DNA of 64,000 nt from Sinorhizobium meliloti. GTDB lineage: Bacteria; Pseudomonadota; Alphaproteobacteria; Rhizobiales; Rhizobiaceae. Made by a program: the position numbers and the translations under genes. Under the pieces are notes generated by a model. That model did not search any database, was not told the DNA's origin, and saw only the letters and a program-made list of their open reading frames with translations. Positions 45,800 to 54,731 of the stretch are shown piece by piece. Within the stretch, counting starts at the first letter, position 1. Each line of letters opens with the position of its first letter. Where the stretch lies: NCBI RefSeq assembly GCF_035610345.1, contig NZ_CP141214.1, positions 900,230-964,229 on the forward strand, written 5' to 3'.

Positions 45800-46822
45800 T
45801 CAAATGCGCAGGACAACCCGGCCAATGGTTTCGCCCGATTCCAGTGCCCGATGGGCATCGCCAACGCCTTCGAACGAAACCACGCGGTCGATGTGAGCGC
45901 GCAGCGCGCCGCGGTCGACCATATTGGCGATGTCGTTGAGTACCTTGACTTGTCGCAGCCTGTTCCGATGATCGCGAGCGATCTGCGGCAGGCCGATGTT
46001 GACGAACGAGACGTCGAGGTTTTTCCATTCCGCCATGGCGTTGCCGCCCTTGGGCCAGTCAGAGACCACGGTGTTCACCAGACGGCCATAAGCAGCAGTG
46101 TGCTCGAAGCTCTTCGCGAAGTTATCATGCCCGACAAAGTCGAACACGACGTCGGCGCCGTCCTTTCCGCTCCAGGCCTGGAGCTCCTTGTTGACGTCCT
46201 GACTCCTGTAGCGGATGGCCAACTCGGCACCCATCCCGAGAGCGAATTCCGCCTTGACATCATTCGAGACCGTGGTCGCCGTCCGAGCACCGATCCCCGA
46301 GAGATACTGGATCGCGATATGGCCGAGACCACCCGCGCCCCCGTGCACCAGGACGTGGTCGGCGGACTGGACCTTGCCTTTGTCGAATACGGCTTCCCAC
46401 GCCGTCAGTCCCACCACCGGAAGCGCGGACGCCTGCACGAAGTCTAGGCTTGAAGGTTTCTTCGAAACATAAGCGCCGTGAACGACCTTGTACTCAGCGT
46501 AGCTCCCCGGGTTGCCGGGATAGCCGCCGTCGATGTACCAGACCTCGTCCCCGATCTTGATCCCTTGCACGGCATCACCGATCGCTTCGACTACGCCGAC
46601 GCCGTCAATTCCAAGGATGGTCGGCGAGCCAGTCTCCGCATTCGGATCATGCCGCTGGCCGCTCTTGCGGTTCTGCCAGTCGGCGGGGTTTACCCCTGCC
46701 GCGATAATCCTGACGAGCACGTCCGACGGCCTTTCGACCTTCGGCTTCGCCACGTCCCGGATCTGCAGGACTTCGGGTCCTCCCGGTTCGTACATAACCA
46801 ATGCCCGCATCGTCTCAGACAT
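45800..46822 (-). CDS. Medium-chain dehydrogenase/reductase, quinone oxidoreductase-like
   Basis: From the ATG at 46822 the protein has 340 residues of the MDR superfamily: an N-terminal GroES-like domain (DVLVRIIAAGVNPADWQNR), then the nucleotide-binding motif HGGAGGLGHIAIQYL near residue 155. The structural and catalytic zinc cysteines of alcohol dehydrogenases are absent, as in NADPH:quinone reductases and zinc-free relatives. The start overlaps the stop of the upstream Gfo/Idh gene by eight bases, so both are translated from one mRNA. The substrate is unknown. Confidence 0.88.
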   Translation of the reverse strand: MSETMRALVMYEPGGPEVLQIRDVAKPKVERPSDVLVRIIAAGVNPADWQNRKSGQRHDPNAETGSPTILGIDGVGVVEAIGDAVQGIKIGDEVWYIDGGYPGNPGSYAEYKVVHGAYVSKKPSSLDFVQASALPVVGLTAWEAVFDKGKVQSADHVLVHGGAGGLGHIAIQYLSGIGARTATTVSNDVKAEFALGMGAELAIRYRSQDVNKELQAWSGKDGADVVFDFVGHDNFAKSFEHTAAYGRLVNTVVSDWPKGGNAMAEWKNLDVSFVNIGLPQIARDHRNRLRQVKVLNDIANMVDRGALRAHIDRVVSFEGVGDAHRALESGETIGRVVLRI

Positions 46823-47900
46823 CGCGCGCCACTCCGCCGCTGAGCTCGACCGCATGGATCAGGCGGTGCAACTTGACGGCATCCGCGAATCTCGGGCTCT
46901 GACGTGTGCCTGAGGCGATGTCGGACGCAAAGAGTTCGTAGAGTTTCCTGACGTTCCCCGTGAGCACGTTTTCGTCGGCATCGAGGTCATCCGGTACGGA
47001 GAGCGGATGCAGAGTTTCGCCGTCCCGAGCACCCATGAGGCTGAATCCACCCCAGCCCACATAGCCGACGGGGCTTGTAAGCAACAGGTCGCCCTTGCTT
47101 CCGTTGATCTCCAGATGGAAATTCGTCGCACGCGACAGCCCGCCGCGGAAGTGACTGGTGATCAGTGCCCCGTTGGCGAGCTTGCCGGTGAAGGCGATCT
47201 GATCGGCGACCTTGAATGGTACGACCTCTCGGCTCTCAATTATCCTGATCGTCGGACGGCGGCTAACGAGTGTGCCCGAGACGGTCAGGAAATCCTCGTT
47301 CAGAACGAAATTCAGAGCGTCGATCGTGTGCGCGAACGGCACGTGCAGCATGCTCGCACCGTGGGAGGGATCGAGCGTGTACCGGAAGGCTTCCTCGAGC
47401 TCTTCGCCCCACGTGATCCCCGAGCCGATGACCGTGGCGGAGAGAACCTCGCCGACATAGCCCTGGGATACGAGCTCCCGCATATGCCGAATGGTCGGGT
47501 TTGCCCGAGTCTGCAGCCCGATCATCGCCGGGACGCCCTTCTCCAAGGCTAGCGCGTTCATGGCTTCCGCATCGCGCAGGTTCATACCGAGCGGCCATTC
47601 AGAGAACACGGATTTCCCTGCTTTAAGGGCCGCGGTCACCAGCTGAAGATGCTCCGGGACCCTGACGGTCACCACCACGAGATCGACCTCGGGATGATTG
47701 ACGAGTGCCTCCGTCGAGGAAACGGCATGGTCGAACCCGAACTTCTCTGCCGATGCTTTTGCGATTTCGATCCGGGTGTGGCTCACAGCGGAAAGCCGGA
47801 ACTGCTTGAGGCTACGGAGTGCAGGGACATGGGCGGTCGAGGCCCAACCCCGCTCAGGATGGACGCCGATGATGCCTACTCTGATCGGTGCATGGGTCAT
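46815..47900 (-). CDS. Gfo/Idh/MocA-family oxidoreductase
   Basis: From the ATG at 47900 the protein has 361 residues. The N-terminal Rossmann domain starts RVGIIGVHPERGWASTAHVPAL and continues with VDLVVVTVRVPEHLQLVTAALKAGKSVFSEWPLG; the EKP motif of the family reads SEWP here. Galactose-80-like fungal and bacterial members show the same SEWPLG form. The C-terminal domain has GASMLHVPFAHTIDALNFVL. It overlaps the NTF2-like gene upstream by four bases. Members reduce or oxidise sugars and related carbonyls with NAD(P); the substrate is unknown. Confidence 0.88.
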   Translation of the reverse strand: MTHAPIRVGIIGVHPERGWASTAHVPALRSLKQFRLSAVSHTRIEIAKASAEKFGFDHAVSSTEALVNHPEVDLVVVTVRVPEHLQLVTAALKAGKSVFSEWPLGMNLRDAEAMNALALEKGVPAMIGLQTRANPTIRHMRELVSQGYVGEVLSATVIGSGITWGEELEEAFRYTLDPSHGASMLHVPFAHTIDALNFVLNEDFLTVSGTLVSRRPTIRIIESREVVPFKVADQIAFTGKLANGALITSHFRGGLSRATNFHLEINGSKGDLLLTSPVGYVGWGGFSLMGARDGETLHPLSVPDDLDADENVLTGNVRKLYELFASDIASGTRQSPRFADAVKLHRLIHAVELSGGVARDV

Positions 47901-48355
47901 TGTGCGCCCTCCTTGGGCATGATCTCGAGAATGGTTCGGCGAAGTTCGAGCTTGGCGATCCGCCATTGTCCGTCCCGAAATTCCCATGTTTCGTGGTAGT
48001 GGCCGTAGCCGTGCATGCTGGCGGGACGTTCGTCGTTTGCGGGTGGGAAGACCAGGTAGTCCTCCATCGACCAGATTGCGTTGACGCGATCTTCCGCGAC
48101 GCGCTCCATCTCGGCGTTGTGGACCTGATGGATCGTGCGTGCGCCTTCGAGGTAGTTGGCGCTCCTCGTGACGAACTCGTCGACCGACGTGAAAGCGTGG
48201 ATGACCGTGCCACCCGCGTCGATGAAACGGATGTCTGGTGCATCCGCGAAGAGCTCCCGGAACTCGTCCCAAAGCTTGGTGTCGACGTAGCGGCAATAGC
48301 GAGCCTTCCGCATCCCAATCTCGTCGAATGCCTGTGTGTCGTTCTGCATTTGCAT
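47897..48355 (-). CDS. SnoaL/NTF2-like protein
   Basis: This small 152-residue protein has an alpha+beta cone fold signature: EIGMRKARYCRYVDTKLWDEFRELFADAPDIRF at the N-terminus and YHETWEFRDGQWRIAKLELRR at the end. Family members are isomerases, dehydratases or ring-hydroxylating enzyme subunits. It heads the three-gene operon with the Gfo/Idh and MDR genes (ATGA overlap at 47897). An AraC gene is divergent with about 95 bases between the start codons and probably regulates the operon. Confidence 0.88.
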   Translation of the reverse strand: MQMQNDTQAFDEIGMRKARYCRYVDTKLWDEFRELFADAPDIRFIDAGGTVIHAFTSVDEFVTRSANYLEGARTIHQVHNAEMERVAEDRVNAIWSMEDYLVFPPANDERPASMHGYGHYHETWEFRDGQWRIAKLELRRTILEIMPKEGAQ

Positions 48356-48450
48356 TCTCCTTTCGGAGGCCTACATAAGGCGCTCGTTCTGGACGTTTGA
48401 GATCGCTCAGTCCGAAACTCTTGTCGAATCGTCCAACACTCACGGGTAGC

Positions 48451-49386
48451 ATGGACACGCTCTCGAAAATCTTCACCGCGCCGCGCATCAGGGACGCGAA
48501 GTTCACCCGCCTGGAGGCCAGCGCACCGTGGGGGATCATGTCTCCCGGCGAGCGCGTCGTTAAATTCGTTCACGTCCTCAGCGGGTCGGCCGTGCTCACC
48601 ACGCCCGATAGGCCGGGGGCTGTCAAACTCGAGAGTGGAGACGTGTTCATCCTCCTCGACGAGGCGGCATACCGAATCTTCGACGACCAGCGCTCGCTGC
48701 TGATCGACTGCATCGAAGTCGAGCGCGGGCGCGTCGGAGACAGGATCAGCTTCGGAGGTGGGGGAGCCACGACAACCTTCATCAGCGGGGCCTTCGAGAT
48801 CGAACGCATCGCGCGGGACACGGCGCTCGACGTGCTTCCACGTTTCCTGCATCTCAAGCCGAGCGCGGGCCGGACGGCGGCGTTCGCCTCGGTCCTGGAC
48901 ATGCTGGCTGTCGAAACCGCTGCTCCGGCCCTTGGTGCGGACGCCGCTATTTCACGGCTGTTCGAGCTTCTCTTCATCCACGCGCTGCGGGCATATGTCG
49001 AGGACGATGGAAGCCCCAAACGGGGTTGGCTGGCCGCGATGTCGGACCCGCGCCTCAAACCCGTCATCGAAGCGATCCACGCCGATGCGGCCAAGGGTTG
49101 GACACTCGACGGCATGGCCCGGACTGCGGGCATGTCCAGGTCCGCTTTCGCCCTGCGCTTCAAGAGCGTCCTTGAACAAACGCCGTTGGAATACCTCACC
49201 AGCTGGCGTGTGAGATGCGCGTCGGCGATGCTGCTAAAGTCATCCGCATCGATATCCGACATCGCACGGAAATCGGGATACTGTTCGGATGCGGCCTTCA
49301 ACAAGGTCTTCAAGCGGGTCACGGGTCAAACTCCGGCTACGTTCAAGAAGCTGAATGGTGCTGCCGCTCGTCAGGAGACGATCTAG
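48451..49386 (+). CDS. AraC-family regulator with cupin sensor domain
   Basis: From the ATG at 48451 the protein has 311 residues. The N-terminal half is the AraC-binding-like cupin (GERVVKFVHVLSGSAVLTTP then LESGDVFILLDEAAYRIFDD), and the C-terminal half holds two HTHs: WTLDGMARTAGMSRSAFALRF and SISDIARKSGYCSDAAFNKVFKRVTGQTPATFKKL. It is divergent from the NTF2-like/Gfo/MDR operon, the usual position of a local activator. The longer in-frame start at 48397 lacks a ribosome site. Confidence 0.92.
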   Translation: MDTLSKIFTAPRIRDAKFTRLEASAPWGIMSPGERVVKFVHVLSGSAVLTTPDRPGAVKLESGDVFILLDEAAYRIFDDQRSLLIDCIEVERGRVGDRISFGGGGATTTFISGAFEIERIARDTALDVLPRFLHLKPSAGRTAAFASVLDMLAVETAAPALGADAAISRLFELLFIHALRAYVEDDGSPKRGWLAAMSDPRLKPVIEAIHADAAKGWTLDGMARTAGMSRSAFALRFKSVLEQTPLEYLTSWRVRCASAMLLKSSASISDIARKSGYCSDAAFNKVFKRVTGQTPATFKKLNGAAARQETI

Positions 49387-49589
49387 TTTCAGCGGCGTCG
49401 CCGCATGGAAAGCAAGCCCCGAGCTTTAGCGTCAAGGCGATCGAGGAATCCCGACAGGCCGTTGGACTCTTGAGGGCCCATTCAACGACCGCCTTGGGGT
49501 TGGCTCCCATGCAGTATGGCGTCGGCGAATTCCCTGATGTCGGTGCGATTGATCTCCGGGCCCGACGAAACCATCTTACTGGGTCGTGT

Positions 49590-50513
49590 TCATCTGCTTT
49601 CTCCCAGAAATTCCAACGCCATATGCCAAAGCCTCTCCGCGTTAGACGGGTCGAGCGCGTAGCTCGGTACCCCCTCTAACCTCAATTCAGGGCGGCTCGG
49701 AACGACGGGAGCCTCGGAGCAGTTTTCAAAGTAGCGCCCGTTGGTCCCTTCGACCAAAGGGGACGCAGCCAGGAGGACAGAAGTCGCCGCACCCTCTTCG
49801 GGGGTCTTGCGCAGGTGTTCTGGAGTGCGCAGTCCCCCGGTGTGGCGCTGCAGGTTGGTGGCGATCGCGCCGGGATTGAGCGCATTCGAGACGATGCCGT
49901 CTTCTGCCCAGCGCTGCTTGATCCCAACAGACAACAGGGTGCAGGCAGTCTTCGACTGTGCATACGCCAGCAGCGGATCATAGGGGATGAAACGGAAGTG
50001 GGGGTCGTCCCAGAAGACGGGGCCGAAGAGGCTGCCGCTCGAACTCACAGACACGACGCGTGCACCCTGTGCCTTTGCCAGGAAGCGTCGAAGTCCTAAC
50101 GTCAATGCGAAGTGACCCAGGTAGTTCGTCGCGAACTGCATCTCCCAGCCTTGGGACGAACGACGAAGGTCCGGCAACGCCATGATCCCCGCGTTATTGA
50201 CGAGCGCGTCGATCGGGCCGTCCCATTCGTCGACGAAGCGGCTGACAGAGCGGAGATCGGCAAGGTCGAGCGACCGGACAGAAATGTCGGGGTTGGCCGT
50301 CCTGATCCTGAGGTCTTGTGCCACTTCCTCGGCGCCCTCCGGGCGGCGGACGGCGATGACGACGGACGCGCCGGCCTTGGCGAGCGCAGCCGTCGTCTCG
50401 ATCCCGATACCGCTCGCGCCTCCCGTGACGATCATGGTCTTCCCATGAAGGTCGATGTCCCTCAAGACTTCCGATCCTGTCGAGTGGAATCCGAATTGTG
50501 GGACTTGGAGCAT
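49590..50513 (-). CDS. Short-chain dehydrogenase/reductase (retinol-dehydrogenase-like)
   Basis: From the ATG at 50513 the protein has 307 residues. It has the cofactor loop VTGGASGIGIETT (residues 27-39), LVNNAGIMA, a catalytic Ser region (VVSVSSSGSLFG) and YAQSKTA with the Tyr/Lys pair. The C-terminal extension, with GRYFENC and DPSNAERLW, is shared with the other SDR in this window (57796-58758), so the two are paralogues. It is the last gene of a minus-strand group that also includes DsrE, MBL, hydrolase and tautomerase genes. The substrate is unknown. Confidence 0.92.
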   Translation of the reverse strand: MLQVPQFGFHSTGSEVLRDIDLHGKTMIVTGGASGIGIETTAALAKAGASVVIAVRRPEGAEEVAQDLRIRTANPDISVRSLDLADLRSVSRFVDEWDGPIDALVNNAGIMALPDLRRSSQGWEMQFATNYLGHFALTLGLRRFLAKAQGARVVSVSSSGSLFGPVFWDDPHFRFIPYDPLLAYAQSKTACTLLSVGIKQRWAEDGIVSNALNPGAIATNLQRHTGGLRTPEHLRKTPEEGAATSVLLAASPLVEGTNGRYFENCSEAPVVPSRPELRLEGVPSYALDPSNAERLWHMALEFLGESR

Positions 50514-50560
50514 GTCAGCCTCCCTCAGATCGAGCCGTCGCTGCAACGAAGCGCGTGAAG

Positions 50561-50998
50561 TCACTCGGTGATTTTGACGAAGCCCTGCTGCACGAGCTGG
50601 ATCGTGCGCGCCATGGCGTCGAGGTTGATCTTGATGCGGGGCAGCAGATCGGCGTTGCCCCATCCATTGACCTTGGCGGTTGCTCCGCAGAGCTCGACTT
50701 TCACGCCGACATCTATGAGATCGGAGACGAGCTTCTTGTACGGGTTGCCCGTGGCGATGTTGCGCGACGCATTGTAGGCAGAATCGTTGAGGGTGACGTG
50801 GCCGGCGTTGGTGTGGAAGACCACGATGACGTCGGACGCCGCCTTCCAGTTCGCGATGTCCGTCGTGATCAGTTGGAGATGGAACAGCGCCGCGGGAAGA
50901 TCGCCTTCGAACTCGAGGCCTCCGATGCTATGGACGGATTTCACTTCCTTGAGCTCGACCGGAATGTCGATGAAGAGCGCGCTTTTCGCTTCGGACAT
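50561..50998 (-). CDS. DsrE-family protein
   Basis: The 145-residue protein matches the DsrE-like family (COG1416 type): VVFHTNAGHVTLNDSAYNASRN in the middle and a conserved Cys in VGVKVELCGATAKVNGWGNADLLP, then a C-terminal GFVKITE. Family members handle sulfur transfer or redox signalling through that Cys. It starts 130 bases after the end of the MBL gene on the same strand, with a strong hairpin between, and lies 47 bases before the SDR gene. Confidence 0.88.
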   Translation of the reverse strand: MSEAKSALFIDIPVELKEVKSVHSIGGLEFEGDLPAALFHLQLITTDIANWKAASDVIVVFHTNAGHVTLNDSAYNASRNIATGNPYKKLVSDLIDVGVKVELCGATAKVNGWGNADLLPRIKINLDAMARTIQLVQQGFVKITE

Positions 50999-51040
50999 GG
51001 CTGTCTCCTGAGGGTTCAGACTGCTGCGACGGTTTGATGC

Positions 51041-51068
51041 CGGGACGCCCCGAGATGGGGGCGTCCCG
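51041..51068 (-). terminator. Strong hairpin between the MBL and DsrE genes
   Basis: CGGGACGCCCC (51041-51051) pairs perfectly with GGGGCGTCCCG (51058-51068) around a six-base loop. No T-run follows on the minus strand, so it may act as a Rho-aided terminator or an mRNA-stabilising hairpin. Confidence 0.5.
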
Positions 51069-51127
51069 TTGGCGCGCGGGAGGATGGGGAGGGACGCGCC
51101 AGGAAAACGGTTATTGCTGGTCAGGCT

Positions 51128-52093
51128 TTACACGCCCTCGTAGACCAGCTTGGTGAAGAACGCCGGGTCGATGACGAATTTGCCCCACTTAGCGTCGAAG
51201 GCTGCAGTGGGCTTGGCGGCGACGGTCTCGTCTTTTGAACGCCCCTCGAGCTTGAGCGCCGCGACGTTTTCCCGGATGGCGACGAGCATGTCGCGGAAGG
51301 CCTGGAGCTCCGCCCGGTTGCTCACGGGGTTTCCGTGGCCGGGAATGATGATGGTCTTGTCGGTCGAGGCGGCCAGATTGGCGTCGGACGCGGCGATCAT
51401 CCCGTCGATGCTGCCGCCCGTCGAGTGGTCGATAAAGGGGTAGATGCCGTTCCAGTAGGTGTCGCCAACATGGAGGACATCCGCTTCGCCGAACATCACG
51501 GAGATGTCGCCGTCCGTATGCGCCGGGCCGTAATACTTCATGTCCAGCGACTGGCCGTTCAGCTTGAGCGAATGCTCCTTCGCGAAGACATGCTTGGGCA
51601 CGCCGATGCGCTCCAGGGCCAGGAAATTGTAGTCCCAGTCCTCGACCCTCTGCACCTGCGAGAGATATTTGCGGGTGTTCTCGTGGGCGATGATCTTGGC
51701 TCCACCCGCGCCAAGCCACGGGTTTCCGTCCGCGTGGTCGAAGTGCCAGTGGGTGTTGATGAGGTGGGTGACGGGCTCGGCGGAGATCGCCGCGAGCGTC
51801 TTCGTCATCTGCGTCTTGGAGACGCTGATGCCTGCGTCTACCATGACGAGGCCGTCTTTGCCGTCCAGGACCGCTATGTTGCCGCCGGAGCCTTCGAGGA
51901 CGGTGACGTTTCCTCTCAGTTTGTGGGTGGCGATCTTGGCACTGGCGGCGCTATCCTTGATGAGGCTCACCAAGCCGCGCGCTTCGGCGTAGGCGGCGCG
52001 GGGACTCATCCAGCCACTGGTAGCCGCGAAGCCCGCCGCCCCGATGCAGCAAAGGCAAAATCCACGACGGGAGAGCATGTGTTCGGATTTCAT
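51128..52093 (-). CDS. Exported metallo-beta-lactamase-fold hydrolase
   Basis: The 321-residue protein has a twin-arginine signal (SRRGFCLCCIGAAGFAA) and an MBL domain with the dinuclear zinc motif HWHFDHADG, the later HENTRKYL, GPAHTDGDI and IIPGHGNPVS blocks. It is therefore a periplasmic hydrolase; family members include quinoprotein-associated and lactonase-like enzymes as well as lactamases. It is co-directional with the chloroperoxidase-like gene 93 bases upstream. The substrate cannot be named from the sequence. Confidence 0.9.
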   Translation of the reverse strand: MKSEHMLSRRGFCLCCIGAAGFAATSGWMSPRAAYAEARGLVSLIKDSAASAKIATHKLRGNVTVLEGSGGNIAVLDGKDGLVMVDAGISVSKTQMTKTLAAISAEPVTHLINTHWHFDHADGNPWLGAGGAKIIAHENTRKYLSQVQRVEDWDYNFLALERIGVPKHVFAKEHSLKLNGQSLDMKYYGPAHTDGDISVMFGEADVLHVGDTYWNGIYPFIDHSTGGSIDGMIAASDANLAASTDKTIIIPGHGNPVSNRAELQAFRDMLVAIRENVAALKLEGRSKDETVAAKPTAAFDAKWGKFVIDPAFFTKLVYEGV

Positions 52094-52186
52094 GGCATAC
52101 CTTTCCGCAGCCGGTCGCAGGCGAGCCGACGGCTATCCAGCTGAATTTGTGGGAGGTAGGGCAGACCTCGCGGCCTGCCCGGGGCG

Positions 52187-53176
52187 TCACGCTTTGATAA
52201 AGGCCAGCAGGTCGGCGTTAATCACGTCGGCATGCGTCGTGAACATTCCATGCGGATAGCCGTCGTAGACCTTGAGCTTGCCGTCCTTGAGCAGCTTCAC
52301 GGACAACTCCGCGGAGTCCGCGATCGGAACGACCTGGTCGTCACTGCCGTGCATGACCAGAACGGGCACGTCGATGATCTGGAGGTCCTCCGTGAAGTCG
52401 GTCTCGGAAAAGACCTTGATGCATTCGTAGTGGGCGTTCGCTCCGCCCATCATCCCCTGTCGCCACCAGTTGCGAATGGTGCCTTCCGATATGGCTGCGC
52501 CGGGGCGGTTGAAGCCGTAGAACGGGCCGCTGGCGATATCGAGATAGAGCTGCGCGCGGTTCGCCGCCAAAGCAGCACGGTAGCCGTCGAAGACCTCGAT
52601 CGGAAGTCCGCCGGGGTTCTTAGCAGACTTGACCATAACGGGAGGAATGGCGGAAATCAGGACGGCCTTGGCGACCCGGCCCTTGCCGTGCCGGGCGACA
52701 TACCTTGTGACTTCGCCGCCGCCCGTCGAGTGGCCGATGTGGATCGCGTCCCGGAGGTCGAGCGCTTCGGCAAGCGCCGCGACATCGGCGGCGTAGGTGT
52801 CCATATCGTTGCCGCCGGACGTCTGGCTGGAGCGTCCGTGCCCTCGCCGATCGTGGGCGATGACGCGGTAACCCTTACCCAGGAAGAAGAGCATCTGGTT
52901 ATCCCAGTCGTCGGCGGAAAGCGGCCAGCCGTGATGGAAAACGACGGGCTGCGCGTCCTTGGGACCCCAGTCCTTGTAGAAAATGTGCGTGCCGTCTTTG
53001 GTCGTGATGCTGTTCATGGTCTCGCTCCCTTCAAGGATTGGGGTGGTTGGATTCGACGAGGCCGTGGCGGCCAGTACTTCCAAAGGAAGCGTCGCTGCAA
53101 GTGCGACGACGGCGGTTCCTGTCAGGACTTCACGTCTCGTCGCCGTGAGCATCGGAAACGCTTCTCTGGTAATCAT
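52187..53176 (-). CDS. Exported alpha/beta hydrolase, non-heme chloroperoxidase-like
   Basis: The 329-residue protein has an N-terminal twin-arginine-like leader ([20 protein letters not shown]) fused to a haloperoxidase-type hydrolase: [25 protein letters not shown], the nucleophile elbow [21 protein letters not shown] with the Asp, and the closing His in [12 protein letters not shown]. Most family members lack a leader; an internal ATG at about residue 54 ([18 protein letters not shown]) marks where the usual cytoplasmic form begins. It belongs to the same minus-strand group as the MBL hydrolase. Confidence 0.9.
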   Translation of the reverse strand: MITREAFPMLTATRREVLTGTAVVALAATLPLEVLAATASSNPTTPILEGSETMNSITTKDGTHIFYKDWGPKDAQPVVFHHGWPLSADDWDNQMLFFLGKGYRVIAHDRRGHGRSSQTSGGNDMDTYAADVAALAEALDLRDAIHIGHSTGGGEVTRYVARHGKGRVAKAVLISAIPPVMVKSAKNPGGLPIEVFDGYRAALAANRAQLYLDIASGPFYGFNRPGAAISEGTIRNWWRQGMMGGANAHYECIKVFSETDFTEDLQIIDVPVLVMHGSDDQVVPIADSAELSVKLLKDGKLKVYDGYPHGMFTTHADVINADLLAFIKA

Positions 53177-53264
53177 ATCTCTTCCCTCAGTGGCGTGAAC
53201 ACGGCTCCGCTATCGGCCGGATTACGCCCGGCCGCTCTATTGTGGTCGCCGTTAGTGAATGGGA

Positions 53265-53564
53265 TCAGCCCAGGACAGGTGCCGCCGCGGCCCATTCCTT
53301 TCGGGTCGTCGGCGTGCCGTCGATCATCTCAACCACCTCTTTGGACTTCGAAAGTGTCGTCATCAGCGATTTGGGCCCCTCGAACGGGCGGCCGCCGATG
53401 TGCCAACCGTCGGTGTGGAGCTCCTCGATCAGGACCCACACGACCTCGCGGAAGGCTTCCGAGCCTTCGAACTTGACCATGACGTCGGTCAGGGCCTTAG
53501 CCATGGCGTGCTTCTCTTCCGGCGTGAAGACGCCGTCAACCAGTTTCACATTGACAAATGGCAT
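53265..53564 (-). CDS. 4-oxalocrotonate tautomerase-family protein
   Basis: From the ATG at 53564 the protein has 99 residues, starting MPFVNVKLVDGVFTPEEKHAMAKALTD with the N-terminal Pro that serves as catalytic base after Met removal. It is longer than the 62-residue 4-OT form and ends with a helix and a tail (TPTTRKEWAAAAPVLG). It lies 46 bases after the MDR gene on the same strand. The substrate is probably an enol or keto acid intermediate. Confidence 0.88.
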   Translation of the reverse strand: MPFVNVKLVDGVFTPEEKHAMAKALTDVMVKFEGSEAFREVVWVLIEELHTDGWHIGGRPFEGPKSLMTTLSKSKEVVEMIDGTPTTRKEWAAAAPVLG

Positions 53565-53610
53565 GACGTAATTCCTCCAAGCGTTTGGATGAGTTGGCGG
53601 TGGGTTCCGG

Positions 53611-54624
53611 CTACTCGGCGACGTCGACGACGATCTTCCCCCTGGCAGTCCGGTTCTCGATTTCGGCATATGCTTCGGCGACGGTTTCGAAGTTGAAGCG
53701 GCGCGCGTCGAGGAGAGGTGTGACCTTTCCGGCTTCGACGAGGCGCTTGGCCTCGCGCAGGATCGCTCCATGATGGGCGCGTCCTTCTCCGGTCAGGATC
53801 GGCAGCAGCGTGAAGACGCCTGAGTAGCTCGCAGCCCGGAAGGAGAGCGGAGCTAGTGAGTGGGTGCCCCACCCGAGGCAACTCACGACGTGTCCGAAGC
53901 GGCTCACCGCATTGAAAGCGGCGTCGATCCCGGACCCGCCCACGGTGTCGTAGACGACGTCGAAGCCGCGTCCGCCTGTATGGTCCTTCACATACTCCTC
54001 GGCGGTCTGATCGCGGTCGATTGCTGTAGCGCAGAGCTCCTCGATTTGGCTGTGCTTGGACGACTTGTCGACCGCGAAGACCTCGGCTCCCAAAGCGCGC
54101 GCGATCTGGATGGCGACATGGCCGACACCGCCGGCACCGATCACGAGCACCTTCTGCCGCGCCTTTACGTCCGCGCGATCCACGAGACCTTCCCACGCGG
54201 TTATGAAAACAAGCGGCAGCGCCGCCGCTTCGCGCATGGTCAGGCTGTCGGGCTTGGGTGCAAGCAGGTCGGCGTCGACGGTGACGAAGGTGGCCAGCGA
54301 ACCCTGGAGACCACCGACACCGCCCGTCATTCCGAAAACCTCGTCGCCGGGCTTGAACGCGGCGACGCCGGGTCCTACGGCCTCGACGACGCCGGAGACG
54401 TCCATGCCGAGAATGGCCGGCAAGGGATGCCGCGCATGGGGAGCCTGGCCGCTCTTGATCTTGAGATCAAGCGGGTTGACGCTACTCGCCTTGACCCTCA
54501 CCAGCACCTCGCCTGTCACCGGCGCTCGGCAGGCCATCCTGGTGCGAACGAAATGCGAGTTGTGTTCATTCAGGACGAGGGCGTCCATGGTGGTTGCGGT
54601 GGTCTTCATCTGCTTGCCTTTCAT
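53611..54624 (-). CDS. Zinc-free MDR dehydrogenase / quinone oxidoreductase-like
   Basis: The 337-residue MDR protein has GEVLVRVKASSVNPLDLKIKSG in the GroES-like domain, GMDVSGVVEAVGPGVAAFKPGDEV after it, and the nucleotide-binding loop VIGAGGVGHVAIQIARALGA near residue 160. Zinc-binding cysteines are absent. A start at Met6 (54609) is possible. It is the first gene of the minus-strand group regulated perhaps by the adjacent STAND-type regulator, whose stop is about 107 bases upstream. Confidence 0.88.
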   Translation of the reverse strand: MKGKQMKTTATTMDALVLNEHNSHFVRTRMACRAPVTGEVLVRVKASSVNPLDLKIKSGQAPHARHPLPAILGMDVSGVVEAVGPGVAAFKPGDEVFGMTGGVGGLQGSLATFVTVDADLLAPKPDSLTMREAAALPLVFITAWEGLVDRADVKARQKVLVIGAGGVGHVAIQIARALGAEVFAVDKSSKHSQIEELCATAIDRDQTAEEYVKDHTGGRGFDVVYDTVGGSGIDAAFNAVSRFGHVVSCLGWGTHSLAPLSFRAASYSGVFTLLPILTGEGRAHHGAILREAKRLVEAGKVTPLLDARRFNFETVAEAYAEIENRTARGKIVVDVAE

Positions 54625-54731
54625 GCGGTCGACGACTATGCGACGAGCAGAAGATGCAGACCGATACGTTGTTGGGCCAGTGAATCATGGTGAATTCTTG
54701 TGACAGCGCCCGCACAGCCCCACCTGAGGGG